Assembly (NCBI GenBank): GCA_002369315.1
Contig: DFDW01000025.1
Location: forward strand, 1 to 64,000
Length of the DNA stretch: 64,000 nucleotides
Origin: Ruminococcaceae bacterium UBA3818
GTDB lineage: Bacteria > Bacillota > Clostridia > Oscillospirales > Ruminococcaceae
Direction of reading: 5' to 3'
The position numbers and the translations under genes were made by a program. Positions 16,498 to 25,309 of this stretch are shown here, in pieces (the first letter of the stretch is position 1; each line of letters opens with the position of its first letter). A model generated the notes under the pieces. That model did not search any database, had not been told where the DNA came from, and saw only the letters and a list, made by a program, of their open reading frames with translations.

Positions 16498-18708
16498 ATG
16501 GAAGCACAGGAATACCTTCGCCTGACCGGTACGGTGGAGCACATCGTTTATCAAAAGGAAGAAAGCGGCTTCACGGTGCTGGAACTGGCGAGCGACGGAG
16601 AATTGATCACCGTTGTGGGCGAAATGCCCGGCGTTGCCGAAGGGGAGGAGCTGGTTCTCACTGGAACCTATGTGGCTCATCCTACTTTTGGCAGCCAGTT
16701 TCGGGTATCGGTCTATGAACGGCAGCTGCCCGCCACGGCGGGGGCGATTTATAAATATCTGGCCGCAGGCGCGATCAAAGGAATCGGGCCTGCTTTGGCG
16801 CGCCGTATTGTGGACCGGTTTGGGGAAAACACCCTGGATGTGATGGAAAAAGCCCCGGAGCAGCTTTGCCAGGTCAAAGGAGTTTCCCAGCGCAAGGCCG
16901 AGGAGATCGCCCAGGAGTTCAAGCGGATTTTCGGCGTTCGGGCGGTGATGCTGTTTCTATCCAAATACCAGATTCACTCCTCCATCTGTGTGCGGGTGTG
17001 GAAGAAATGGGCGGCCATGGCGGTGGATGTCATCCGGGAGAATCCTTATGTGCTTTGCCGGGCGGATATCGGGCTGGATTTTGACCAGGCCGACGGCATC
17101 GCCCGCTCCATGGACATTGCGCCGGATGATCCGCGGCGAATTGCGGCGGGCCTGCAGTTTGTGCTCAGCCACAATCTGGGAAACGGTCATACCTGTCTGC
17201 CTGCCGAAACGCTCATCAAAGTGGCGGGAACGCTGCTGGAGGTGGACCGGGCGGCGCTGGAACTGGGCCTGGAGGACCTGTCGCGGGAGAATGAGCTGGT
17301 AGTCTGTTCCTGCGGAGGCCGGGATTTTGTGTTTTTGCCGGAATTGTACGCGGCGGAAACCTATATTGCCGGGCGGATGGCCCTGATTTTATCATCCTAT
17401 CCGGATTTGGGACAAACTTACGACCGGCAGATCGACGCGCTGCAGGAGCAGCTGGGCATTGTTTATGAATCCCGGCAGCGGAAAGCCATTACCATGGCGC
17501 TTAATAATGGTGTGTTCATCCTCACCGGCGGCCCCGGTACCGGTAAGACTACCATTATCAACGCCATTATCGAATTGTTTGAGCAGCGGGGCGATAAGGT
17601 GATGCTGGCAGCCCCCACCGGCCGGGCGGCCAAACGGATGAGCGAGCTGACAGGCCGGCAGTCCAAGACCATTCACCGTCTGCTGGAAGTGGATTTCCGC
17701 GACGGGGCCGGAACGGTGTTCAAGCGCGACGAGCGCAATACGCTGCCTGCCGATGTGATTGTCGTGGATGAGATGTCCATGGTGGACACGTTACTGTTTC
17801 AAAGCCTTCTTCGGGCTATGAAATTAGGATGCCGGCTGGTCATGGTGGGGGATACCGACCAGCTGCCGTCGGTAGGGGCAGGCAATGTGCTCAAGGATTT
17901 GATCGAGGCGGACGTCATCCCAACCGTGCATTTGCAGGAGATTTTCCGGCAGGCGGCTGAAAGCATGATCGTTACCAACGCCCACGCCATTGTGCGTGGG
18001 GAGCAGCCGGACCTTTCCTGCCGGGACAGGGACTTTTTCTATCTGGCGGGCGGAAGCTATCAGGCGGTGACCGAAACGCTTCTGGATCTGGTGCAGCGGC
18101 GGCTGCCAAAGCAGTACGGCTTTTCCCCCATGACCGATATCCAGGTGCTTTGCCCCAGCCGGATGGGACAGCTTGGAACGATGGAATTAAACCGGCGGCT
18201 GCAGGAGCGGCTGAACCCTCCCGCGCCGGACAAGCCGGAAGTGAAAGTTTTTGCCAACCTGTTCCGTTTAGGGGATAAGGTCATGCAAATCAAAAATAAT
18301 TATGATATCATATGGAAAAAGGACGATGAGGAAAACGGTGTCGGCGTGTTTAACGGCGATATCGGAGAGATCATTTTCATTGATAAAAGTATTGGCCGGG
18401 TCAAAATCCGTTATGATGACCGGGTTGCCGATTATTCGGTGGATATGATGTCCGAATTGGAATTGGCTTATGCGGTGACAGTCCATAAAAGCCAGGGCAG
18501 TGAATTCCCCTGCGTGATTCTCTCTTTAGACTCACCCAATCGAAAGCTGTATTACCGCAATCTTTTGTACACAGCGGTGACCCGCGCCAAGCAGCTTCTG
18601 CTGATTATGGGAAATTCCCGGGCGGTTCCGGCGATGGTGGAAAATAACCGCAAAACGCTCCGATATACCAACCTGGCCGGCTTTTTGTCCGAACAGACAC
18701 AGACGTAG
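16498..18708 (+). CDS. recD2: RecD2-type ATP-dependent DNA helicase
   Basis: The 736-residue SF1B 5'-3' helicase acts in DNA repair without RecBC. The N-terminal OB-like region and the helix-hairpin-helix stretch (AAGAIKGIGPALARRIVDRFG) precede the motor domains, as in RecD2 and unlike RecD. Walker A is GGPGTGKTT (about 344-352), Walker B is VVDEMSMVD, and GDTDQLPSVGAG is motif III. The C-terminal VTVHKSQGSEFP and YTAVTRAK are motifs V/VI. The ribosome binding site is weak (gaggga). comF follows 17 bases later. Confidence 0.95.
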   Translation: MEAQEYLRLTGTVEHIVYQKEESGFTVLELASDGELITVVGEMPGVAEGEELVLTGTYVAHPTFGSQFRVSVYERQLPATAGAIYKYLAAGAIKGIGPALARRIVDRFGENTLDVMEKAPEQLCQVKGVSQRKAEEIAQEFKRIFGVRAVMLFLSKYQIHSSICVRVWKKWAAMAVDVIRENPYVLCRADIGLDFDQADGIARSMDIAPDDPRRIAAGLQFVLSHNLGNGHTCLPAETLIKVAGTLLEVDRAALELGLEDLSRENELVVCSCGGRDFVFLPELYAAETYIAGRMALILSSYPDLGQTYDRQIDALQEQLGIVYESRQRKAITMALNNGVFILTGGPGTGKTTIINAIIELFEQRGDKVMLAAPTGRAAKRMSELTGRQSKTIHRLLEVDFRDGAGTVFKRDERNTLPADVIVVDEMSMVDTLLFQSLLRAMKLGCRLVMVGDTDQLPSVGAGNVLKDLIEADVIPTVHLQEIFRQAAESMIVTNAHAIVRGEQPDLSCRDRDFFYLAGGSYQAVTETLLDLVQRRLPKQYGFSPMTDIQVLCPSRMGQLGTMELNRRLQERLNPPAPDKPEVKVFANLFRLGDKVMQIKNNYDIIWKKDDEENGVGVFNGDIGEIIFIDKSIGRVKIRYDDRVADYSVDMMSELELAYAVTVHKSQGSEFPCVILSLDSPNRKLYYRNLLYTAVTRAKQLLLIMGNSRAVPAMVENNRKTLRYTNLAGFLSEQTQT

Positions 18709-18725
18709 GGAAAGGGTGATCCGGC

Positions 18726-19457
18726 ATGAAAGAAAAACGGTTTTCCCTGGGCGGCTTTTTGGCGGATCTTCTGTTTCCACCCCGGTGCCTTCTTTGCGGC
18801 AAACTTTCCAAAGAGGGCTTTCTGTGCGAAAAGTGCGCCGCCGGACTGCATGAGGTGGGGAAAGATCCCTGCCGCTTTTGTGGGCGGGACGCCGATCGCT
18901 GCCGGTGCGATTATGGAAAAGCGTTTTTGTTTGAGCAGTCGGTAAGCGCTTATTATTATGAAGAAACCGGCCGCCTGCTTTTGCATAAATTCAAGTTCCG
19001 AAGCGACTGGGCCTGTTACGACCGTATTCTGGCCCCTCGTTTTCTGGAGCGGGTGCGCAGCGCGTTCGAAGGGGTGCCTTTTGATTATATCGTTCCGGTG
19101 CCTATGTACGAAAAGGAAAAGAAGCGATTTGATCAAACGCTGTATCTGGCCCAGTCTCTGTCGAGGAAAATGGGCGTTGCATGCCGGACGGATTTGCTTC
19201 GAAAAATCCGGAAGACGCCACCGCAGCATCTGCAAAAGGGAAAGGACAGGGGCGAAAATGTAAAAGACGCGTTTTTGGCCTGTAAGAAAAAGGACCTGCA
19301 GGGAGTTTGTATTTTGTTGGTAGACGATGTAGCGACTACTTTTTCCACCTTGAATGCTTGTACCGCCGCGCTGCAAGCTGCCGGCGCGGATCGGATTTTA
19401 TGCGCCTGCCTGATGACGACGGCGGGGAAAAACCAGAATCGGGGGTATGAAAAATGA
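18726..19457 (+). CDS. comF: ComF family phosphoribosyltransferase-like protein
   Basis: A 243-residue protein of the ComF/GntX family, tied to DNA uptake in competent bacteria. The N-terminus is a double zinc-binding region (CLLC, CEKC, CRFC, CRC; residues about 21-62). The C-terminal half is a PRTase fold with the pyrophosphate-binding motif ILLVDDVATTFSTL. It lies 17 bases after recD2 and overlaps the MreB-like gene by four bases. Competence itself cannot be inferred: many non-competent Firmicutes keep comF. Confidence 0.9.
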   Translation: MKEKRFSLGGFLADLLFPPRCLLCGKLSKEGFLCEKCAAGLHEVGKDPCRFCGRDADRCRCDYGKAFLFEQSVSAYYYEETGRLLLHKFKFRSDWACYDRILAPRFLERVRSAFEGVPFDYIVPVPMYEKEKKRFDQTLYLAQSLSRKMGVACRTDLLRKIRKTPPQHLQKGKDRGENVKDAFLACKKKDLQGVCILLVDDVATTFSTLNACTAALQAAGADRILCACLMTTAGKNQNRGYEK

Positions 19458-20473
19458 ACGAAATGATTACCGACATCGGAATCGATTTGGGGACGGCGAC
19501 GGTTATCATTTATGTAAAAGGCAAGGGAATCGTGCTTAAAGAGCCGTCGGTGGTTGCGTATGATACCCGTTCCGGCAAGGTGCTGTGCGTTGGTCAGGAA
19601 GCCTATACTATGATCGGCCGCACACCGGACCGCATCCGCGCAGTCAAGGCGCTGGACCAGGGAGTCATTTCCGATCATGAACTGTGTGAAAAAATGCTGC
19701 AGCACTTTTTGAAAAAAGTATATCAAAATCCGCTGTTAAAACCCCGGGTGGCGCTGTGCGTCCCCTCCGCTATTACCGATGTGGAATCCCGCGCGGTGGT
19801 GGAAGCGGCAGTAAAAGCGGGCGCGCGAAAGGTGTACCTTATTGAGGAACCGGTCGCGGCGGCCATCGGCGCGAAAATTGACCTTTCCAAGCCGTCAGGG
19901 CATATGGTGCTGGATATCGGCGGCGGAACGGCGGATATTGCGGTTTTGTCCTTAAATGGAATCGTGCAGAAAGAGTCCATCAAATTGGGCGGAGACAAGT
20001 TCGACCAGGTGGTCGTACGGTATATGCGGGAACGCTATGGCCTTTTGATCGGTGAAAAGATGGCGGAGCTGATCAAACGGGAGATCGGTACCGTCGCGCA
20101 GGAACCGGGGAACGGGACCTTTGATGTGAAAGGGCGCAACCTGACCACCGGCCTGCCGGAAAAGCGGTCGATCAGCGCACAGGAGCTGAGGCCCGGCCTT
20201 TTGGAGGTCGCCCAGCAAATTGTTTCGGCGATGCAGTCGGTTCTGGAGCGGACGCCCCCGGAACTGGTCGGAGATATTTTTACATCGGGCGTGGTGATGA
20301 CCGGCGGCGGTTCGCTGCTGCGCGGGTTGGATGAGCTGATTGAGCAAACGCTGCATGTTAAAGCTAAGGTAGCCGAATCGGCGGAGGAATGCGTTGCCAT
20401 CGGCACCGGCTGCTGCTTTGATTTTATCGACGAATTGTCGGAAGATGTCATTCGATACGGCTCTGCCCGGTAA
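19454..20473 (+). CDS. MreB/Mbl-like actin homologue
   Basis: A 339-residue bacterial actin that directs side-wall synthesis. Signature segments are DIGIDLGTATVIIYVKGKG (phosphate 1), VLDIGGGTADIAVLSL (phosphate 2), IEEPVAAAIGA and GVVMTGGGSLLRGLDEL (adenosine). Length fits MreB, Mbl and MreBH alike. No mreC or mreD follows, so this is probably a stand-alone paralogue such as Mbl. The start codon lies inside the comF stop (atga), giving translational coupling. It is followed by a new promoter. Confidence 0.92.
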   Translation: MNEMITDIGIDLGTATVIIYVKGKGIVLKEPSVVAYDTRSGKVLCVGQEAYTMIGRTPDRIRAVKALDQGVISDHELCEKMLQHFLKKVYQNPLLKPRVALCVPSAITDVESRAVVEAAVKAGARKVYLIEEPVAAAIGAKIDLSKPSGHMVLDIGGGTADIAVLSLNGIVQKESIKLGGDKFDQVVVRYMRERYGLLIGEKMAELIKREIGTVAQEPGNGTFDVKGRNLTTGLPEKRSISAQELRPGLLEVAQQIVSAMQSVLERTPPELVGDIFTSGVVMTGGGSLLRGLDELIEQTLHVKAKVAESAEECVAIGTGCCFDFIDELSEDVIRYGSAR

Positions 20474-20498
20474 GACAATGGAAAAATCATCAGGGCTC

Positions 20499-20527
20499 TT
20501 GCCTGGCAAATGGTTTTCCGCTATAAT
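20499..20527 (+). promoter_or_regulatory. SigA promoter for the cyclophilin-like lipoprotein
   Basis: TTGCCT and TATAAT are 17 bases apart; the start is expected near 20534. Confidence 0.7.
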
Positions 20528-20580
20528 GGTACTGCAAAAAATACATTTGCTTCCGTGAATGAATTTCAGAGGTGACTGAT

Positions 20581-21318
20581 TTGAAACATATGAAAAAATG
20601 GGCGTGTTTGCTGTTGGCGATGGCGCTGCTTCTTTTATCCGGCTGCGGCGACGCGGCGCAGTCCTCCGTCCCTGATAACCAGGAAGAAGAAATGAGCGCT
20701 TCTGCTCTTTTGCAATTCGGTCTGCCGGAAGAGGGGGACGAAATCATCGTCATCCACACCAGCATGGGTACGCTGAAAGTCATGCTTTTCCCGGAGATCG
20801 CCCCAAAGGCGGTAGAAAATTTCGTGACCCACGCCAAAGAAGGATATTATAACGGCCTGAAATTTTACAAGATCCAGAAAGATAAATGCCTGTACACCGG
20901 CGACCCCAAAGGGGATGGAACCGGCGGCGAGAGCATTTTCAAGGATGACGATGGCCGGATCCAGCCGTTTGAAGATGAGTATTCCATGGATTTGTGGCAT
21001 TTTAACGGCGCTCTTTCCATGGTAAACGACGGGGAAGAGGACAATAACGGCAGCCGTTTTTGCTTTGTTCAGTCTTCCAGCGTCAGCGCGGATATGCTGC
21101 TGGAAATGAAGAATATCGGCTTCCCCAGCAATATCATCCTCAAATACGCCGGCATTGGCGGCGCCCCCTGGCTGGATACCAAGCAGGTGGTATTTGCCCA
21201 GGTGTACGATGGGTTGGATGTGCTGAATGCCATCTCGGCGGTGGAAGTGGATGAAAACGGCGTTCCGAAAGAAAATGTCGTCATCAATTCCATGTCCGTG
21301 GAAAAATATCAGGGCTAG
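20581..21318 (+). CDS. Cyclophilin-like lipoprotein, catalytic residues altered
   Basis: A 245-residue exported lipoprotein: hydrophobic signal then lipobox LLSGC (about residues 18-22), a short linker, and a cyclophilin fold (VIHTSMGTLKVMLFPEIAPKAVENFVTHAKEGYY..., GDPKGDGTGG, GALSMVND, WLDTKQVVFAQVYDGLDVL). Compared from memory with human CypA, the catalytic arginine of FHRI is lysine (FYKI), the glutamine before GGD is tyrosine, and the histidine of KHVVFG is glutamine. It may therefore be a poor isomerase or a chaperone. The TTG at 20581 has the best site (aggtg, 7 bases); ATG 20590 is an alternative. It acts outside the membrane. Confidence 0.85.
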   Translation: MKHMKKWACLLLAMALLLLSGCGDAAQSSVPDNQEEEMSASALLQFGLPEEGDEIIVIHTSMGTLKVMLFPEIAPKAVENFVTHAKEGYYNGLKFYKIQKDKCLYTGDPKGDGTGGESIFKDDDGRIQPFEDEYSMDLWHFNGALSMVNDGEEDNNGSRFCFVQSSSVSADMLLEMKNIGFPSNIILKYAGIGGAPWLDTKQVVFAQVYDGLDVLNAISAVEVDENGVPKENVVINSMSVEKYQG

Positions 21319-21333
21319 ATTGGTTTGAAATGA

Positions 21334-21396
21334 GAAAGCAGGTGCTTGGAAAAATCGGCATTTTTGCCGCGTTTTCATAAGTCGCCTGCTTTTTTC
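21334..21396 (+). terminator. Terminator after the lipoprotein gene
   Basis: aaagcagg (from 21336) pairs with cctgcttt (from 21385), with an inner cggc/gccg hairpin, then a T run. Confidence 0.75.
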
Positions 21397-21449
21397 GCTT
21401 GTTCGTGATACAATTGTTTCTGGCAGATGCAGCAGAAAGGGGATTGGCG

Positions 21450-22616
21450 ATGAAACGGATTTTTTTGATTGTGCTGGACAGCTTCGGCATCGGCGGAGCG
21501 CCGGACGCGGCGGACTTTGGCGACGAGGGAAGCAATACGCTGCGGGCGGTGATGCAGTCGCGGCATTTTTCGGTGCCGCAGCTAAAAAAACTGGGCCTTT
21601 TTGCAATCGAAGGGACGCCCGGACCGAAAGGGGAACCGGCCGCCGGCGCGTTTGGACGGCTGACCGAAGCCTCCCGCGGAAAGGATACGACCATCGGCCA
21701 TTGGGAGATTGCAGGTATCCATTCCTCCGAACCACTGCCGGTTTACCCCAACGGCTTTCCGCCCCAGATCATCGATGCTTTCCGGCGGGAAACCGGACGG
21801 GGCGTGCTGTGCAACAAACCCTATTCCGGAACGCAGGTGATTGCCGACTACGGTGAAGAGCATCTGCGAACCGGTAAACTGATTGTCTATACCTCTGCGG
21901 ACAGCGTGTTCCAAATCGCGGCGCACGAAGAACTGGTACCGCCGGAACAGTTGTATGAATACTGTCGGGCGGCGCGAAGGATCCTGACCGGGAAAAACGG
22001 GGTCGGACGGGTCATTGCCCGTCCGTTTACCGGTAAGGCACCGCATTTTACCAGAACAGCCAACCGGCACGACTTTTCATTGTTGCCCCCTGCGGCCACC
22101 ATGCTGGATGTTTTGCGGCAATCGGGGATGGATGTGATCGGCGTGGGAAAAATCGGAGATATTTTTGCGGGACAGGGATTGACCGAAAGCCTGCCCACCA
22201 AAGGCAATGCCGATGGGATGGAAAAGACCAAACAGCTTTTAAAGCGGGATTTTAACGGGCTTGCTTTCATCAACCTTGTGGATTTCGATATGCTGTACGG
22301 GCACCGCAACGACGTGGACGGTTACGCGGCGGCATTGAGCGAATTCGACCGGTGGCTCGGCGGTTTTTTGCCGTGCCTGGGGGAAGAAGACGTGCTGATG
22401 ATCACCGCCGATCACGGATGCGACCCCTCTACTCCAAGCACCGACCATTCCCGGGAGCGTGTGCCGTTTTTGGCATATGGCCGCCCGATCCGGCCTGGGG
22501 TGGATTTGGGGACAAGGGACTGCTTCGGTGATGTGGGCGCTACGGTTTTGGATGCGTTCGGGCTGGAAAAAGAGCGGATTTTCGGAACGAGTTTTTGGCC
22601 GATGATTGCGAAATAG
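21450..22616 (+). CDS. deoB: Phosphopentomutase
   Basis: The 388-residue alkaline-phosphatase-superfamily enzyme interconverts ribose- or deoxyribose-1-phosphate and the 5-phosphate. MKRIFLIVLDSFGIGGAPDA carries the first metal aspartate, GKDTTIGHWEI the phospho-threonine, and ADHGCDPSTPSTDHSRE further metal ligands. The ATG at 21450 follows agaaagggg; upstream in-frame codons run into the terminator. It leads the salvage operon deoB-cdd-pdp, with cdd starting ten bases after the stop. Confidence 0.97.
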   Translation: MKRIFLIVLDSFGIGGAPDAADFGDEGSNTLRAVMQSRHFSVPQLKKLGLFAIEGTPGPKGEPAAGAFGRLTEASRGKDTTIGHWEIAGIHSSEPLPVYPNGFPPQIIDAFRRETGRGVLCNKPYSGTQVIADYGEEHLRTGKLIVYTSADSVFQIAAHEELVPPEQLYEYCRAARRILTGKNGVGRVIARPFTGKAPHFTRTANRHDFSLLPPAATMLDVLRQSGMDVIGVGKIGDIFAGQGLTESLPTKGNADGMEKTKQLLKRDFNGLAFINLVDFDMLYGHRNDVDGYAAALSEFDRWLGGFLPCLGEEDVLMITADHGCDPSTPSTDHSRERVPFLAYGRPIRPGVDLGTRDCFGDVGATVLDAFGLEKERIFGTSFWPMIAK

Positions 22617-22625
22617 GAGGCTTTT

Positions 22626-23051
22626 ATGGATTGGGGCAAATTGATCGAAAAAGCATTTGAAGGAATGGAACGGGCCTATGCCCCGTATTCGGGTTTTCGG
22701 GTCGGCGCGGCGCTTTTGGGAAAAAGCGGCGCTGTCTATGTAGGCTGCAACGTGGAGTCCTGTGCTTATACCCCCACCACCTGCGCGGAGCGGACTGCGC
22801 TGGTCAAAGCGGTGAGCGAGGGGGAGCGGGCGTTTTCGGCGTTGGCGGTCGTCTCTTCCGGCGGCGCCGATGCAGATTACACTTCGCCCTGCGGCGTTTG
22901 CCGGCAGATGCTGTTTGAATTTTGCGAAGAAGATATGCCGGTCATTTTGGCAAAATCGAAAGAGGATTACCGGCAGGTCACGCTGGGCCAACTGCTGCCT
23001 ATGGGCTTTGGGCCGGGCAAGCTGGGAAAGGGGGAACCGGCATGCGAATGA
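22626..23051 (+). CDS. cdd: Cytidine deaminase
   Basis: A 141-residue tetrameric zinc enzyme that converts cytidine and deoxycytidine to uridines. YAPYSGFRVGAALL is the substrate loop, TCAERTAL gives the zinc cysteine and catalytic glutamate, and SPCGVCRQ the other two zinc cysteines. It lies between deoB and the phosphorylase, so its product feeds straight into phosphorolysis. It overlaps the next gene by ten bases. The taggagg site is at the deoB stop. Confidence 0.96.
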   Translation: MDWGKLIEKAFEGMERAYAPYSGFRVGAALLGKSGAVYVGCNVESCAYTPTTCAERTALVKAVSEGERAFSALAVVSSGGADADYTSPCGVCRQMLFEFCEEDMPVILAKSKEDYRQVTLGQLLPMGFGPGKLGKGEPACE

Positions 23052-24364
23052 TTGACTTGATCGAGAGGAAAAAGCGCGCAGGCCAGCTGCGGGAGGAAGA
23101 GATCCGCTATTTTATCAGGGAATTCACCGCGGGGACGATCCCCGATTATCAGGCGGCGGCTTTGCTGATGGCGATCTGCTTTACGGGGATGACCGAGCAG
23201 GAAACCGCCTGGATGACCGACGCGATGGCCCGCTCCGGCGATCAGGTGGATTTGTCCTCTGTTCCCGGCGTGAAAGTGGATAAGCACAGTACCGGCGGCG
23301 TCGGTGATAAAACGACCCTGATTTTGGCGCCGCTGGTGGCGTCCTGCGGCGTACCGGTGGCTAAAATGAGCGGGCGGGGTCTGGGGCATACCGGCGGAAC
23401 GGTGGATAAGCTGGAGGCAATTCCGGGTTTTCGCACTTTCTTGGACCGGGAGACCTTTTTAAAAAACGTGCGGGAAATCGGTGTCTGCGTGGCCGGTCAG
23501 TCAGGAAATCTGGCACCGGCGGACAAAAAGCTTTACGCCTTGCGGGACGTCACCGCCACGGTGGATTCCATCCCGCTTATCGCCGCGTCGGTGATGAGCA
23601 AAAAGATTGCCGCCGGTGCGCAGGCCATCGTGCTGGATGTAAAGTGCGGCAGCGGCGCGTTTATGAAAACGGCGCAGGACGCTTCCTGCCTGGCGCGGGA
23701 GATGGTGAAAATCGGTCAGGCCTGCGGGCGCCGGATGGCCGCGGTGATTACCAACATGGATGCCCCGCTGGGCCGCTGTGTCGGCAATGGGATAGAGGTA
23801 GCAGAGGCCATTGCCGTTTTAAAAGGAAACGGACCGGATGATTTGCGCAGCGTCTGCCTGGATCTGGCGGCGCAGATGCTGTCGCTGGCGCGAAAGGGTA
23901 GCCCGGAAGAATGCCGCCTGATAGCCCAAAAGGCGCTGGAAAGCGGGGCTGCGCTGGAAAAATTTGAGCAGATGATCATCGCCCAGGGCGGCGATGCTTC
24001 CATCTTAAACCGGCCGCAAGCGTTGTACGAAAAGGCGTTGGAGTATGAATTGTCTGCCCCGCAGGACGGCTGGATTCAGCGGATGGATGCGGAAAGCTGC
24101 GGCCGTGCATCCATGCTGTTGGGAGCCGGCCGGGAGACAAAAGACAGCGTTATCGACCCGGCGGCAGGCATCTTTCTGTGTAAAAAAACCGGCGAATCGG
24201 TTCGCAAAGGAGAACTGCTGGCCCGGCTTTACACCAACCGGCCGGATCAGCTGGAGCAGGCTTGTGAGACGCTGCGGGAAAGCTATGTATTCTCAGCGGA
24301 AAAGCCGGCTAAAATTCCGCTGATTTACGATGTGATTTTAGATAAATCCTCTCTTTTTTCTTAA
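23042..24364 (+). CDS. pdp: Pyrimidine-nucleoside phosphorylase
   Basis: A 440-residue member of the thymidine/pyrimidine nucleoside phosphorylase family that splits uridine or thymidine into base and (deoxy)ribose-1-phosphate, the DeoB substrate. KVDKHSTGGVGDKTT is the phosphate-binding loop and KMSGRGLGHTGGTVDKLE the substrate site; the C-terminal domain is typical. The start at 23042 overlaps cdd; an ATG six bases later is possible. The Firmicute form usually has broad specificity, so I use pdp rather than deoA. Confidence 0.94.
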   Translation: MRMIDLIERKKRAGQLREEEIRYFIREFTAGTIPDYQAAALLMAICFTGMTEQETAWMTDAMARSGDQVDLSSVPGVKVDKHSTGGVGDKTTLILAPLVASCGVPVAKMSGRGLGHTGGTVDKLEAIPGFRTFLDRETFLKNVREIGVCVAGQSGNLAPADKKLYALRDVTATVDSIPLIAASVMSKKIAAGAQAIVLDVKCGSGAFMKTAQDASCLAREMVKIGQACGRRMAAVITNMDAPLGRCVGNGIEVAEAIAVLKGNGPDDLRSVCLDLAAQMLSLARKGSPEECRLIAQKALESGAALEKFEQMIIAQGGDASILNRPQALYEKALEYELSAPQDGWIQRMDAESCGRASMLLGAGRETKDSVIDPAAGIFLCKKTGESVRKGELLARLYTNRPDQLEQACETLRESYVFSAEKPAKIPLIYDVILDKSSLFS

Positions 24365-24391
24365 AAAAGCAGGGTTTTTCCAGCGATTATC

Positions 24392-24420
24392 TGGACTTTT
24401 CCGCTGACCGGGATTACAAT
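24392..24420 (+). promoter_or_regulatory. Candidate promoter for the PHP phosphatase gene
   Basis: TGGACT and TACAAT are 17 bases apart; the -35 matches only four of six positions. Confidence 0.35.
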
Positions 24421-24477
24421 AAGAGCAGAAAATGCGGCAAAAGGCCGCGCATAAGAGATGCCGAAAGGATGATCGAT

Positions 24478-25290
24478 ATGAAGAAAATCATGGCCGATTA
24501 TCATTTGCACAGTGATATTTCGCCGGACTGTAGAACGCCGATGGAGGAAAGCTGCGAGGCGGCGATCCAAAAGGGCCTGACGGAACTTGCCTTTACGGAG
24601 CATATGGAGTTTTTCAGCAATAACTTTAAGCGCTATCCCGTTTCTTACATGCAGGAATATTTTGATCATCTGGCCCAATGCCGGGAAAAATTCGCCGGAA
24701 AGCTGACGCTGAAGGCCGGCGTTGAAATGGGTCAGGGGCAGCTGGACCGTGAGTGGGAAAAGACCATCATCGACCTGTTCCCGTTCGATTTTATCATCGG
24801 TTCGGTGCACAAAATGGATAATGTGGACATGGGCAAAATGGCCTTTGCCGACGAGGCGGAAGCAAAGCGCATTATCCAGCAGGATCTGGAGTATCTGTGG
24901 GAATTGGTGGACACCTGCGATTTTGACTCGCTGGGTCATGTGGATTTGGTAAAACGCTATGCGGCCAACCACGGGATCAAGGTGGATTTGGCGGAATATT
25001 CCGATCAGCTGATGCCGATTCTGCGACGTCTGGCTGAGCGGGGCAAGGCGCTGGAGATCAACACTTCCGGCATTCGCCAGTCCCCCAAGGAAGCGCTGCC
25101 CTCTGTGAAAATCCTGAAGATGTTCAAAGAGGCAGGCGGCCGGTATCTGACCGTGGGCTCCGATGCGCATCTGTCCAAAGACGTAGGGGCGGATTTTGAT
25201 ACGGCCCGGGAAATGGCGCTGGAAGCAGGATTCCGTCATGTTGCTTTGTATGAGCAGCGCAAACCGATTCTAATCTCGATTGCGGATTAA
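24478..25290 (+). CDS. PHP-domain phosphatase, histidinol-phosphatase (HisJ) family
   Basis: A 270-residue PHP-domain metal hydrolase. Metal ligands are visible in DYHLHSDISPDC (HxH), TEHMEF, KAGVEMG, GSVHKMD, GHVDLV and GSDAHLSKD. Family members dephosphorylate histidinol-phosphate, but no other his gene is near, so the substrate here is not certain. The ATG at 24478 lies nine bases after aaagga; the ATG at 24469 directly abuts the site. An M20 peptidase gene follows 19 bases later. Confidence 0.85.
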   Translation: MKKIMADYHLHSDISPDCRTPMEESCEAAIQKGLTELAFTEHMEFFSNNFKRYPVSYMQEYFDHLAQCREKFAGKLTLKAGVEMGQGQLDREWEKTIIDLFPFDFIIGSVHKMDNVDMGKMAFADEAEAKRIIQQDLEYLWELVDTCDFDSLGHVDLVKRYAANHGIKVDLAEYSDQLMPILRRLAERGKALEINTSGIRQSPKEALPSVKILKMFKEAGGRYLTVGSDAHLSKDVGADFDTAREMALEAGFRHVALYEQRKPILISIAD

Positions 25291-25309
25291 CGAAAAGGGG
25301 AGAAGCTTT

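Noticed and set aside
21399..21449. N-terminal extension of deoB
   Set aside because: It starts at the terminator tail, has no ribosome binding site, and the family begins at MKRIFLIV.
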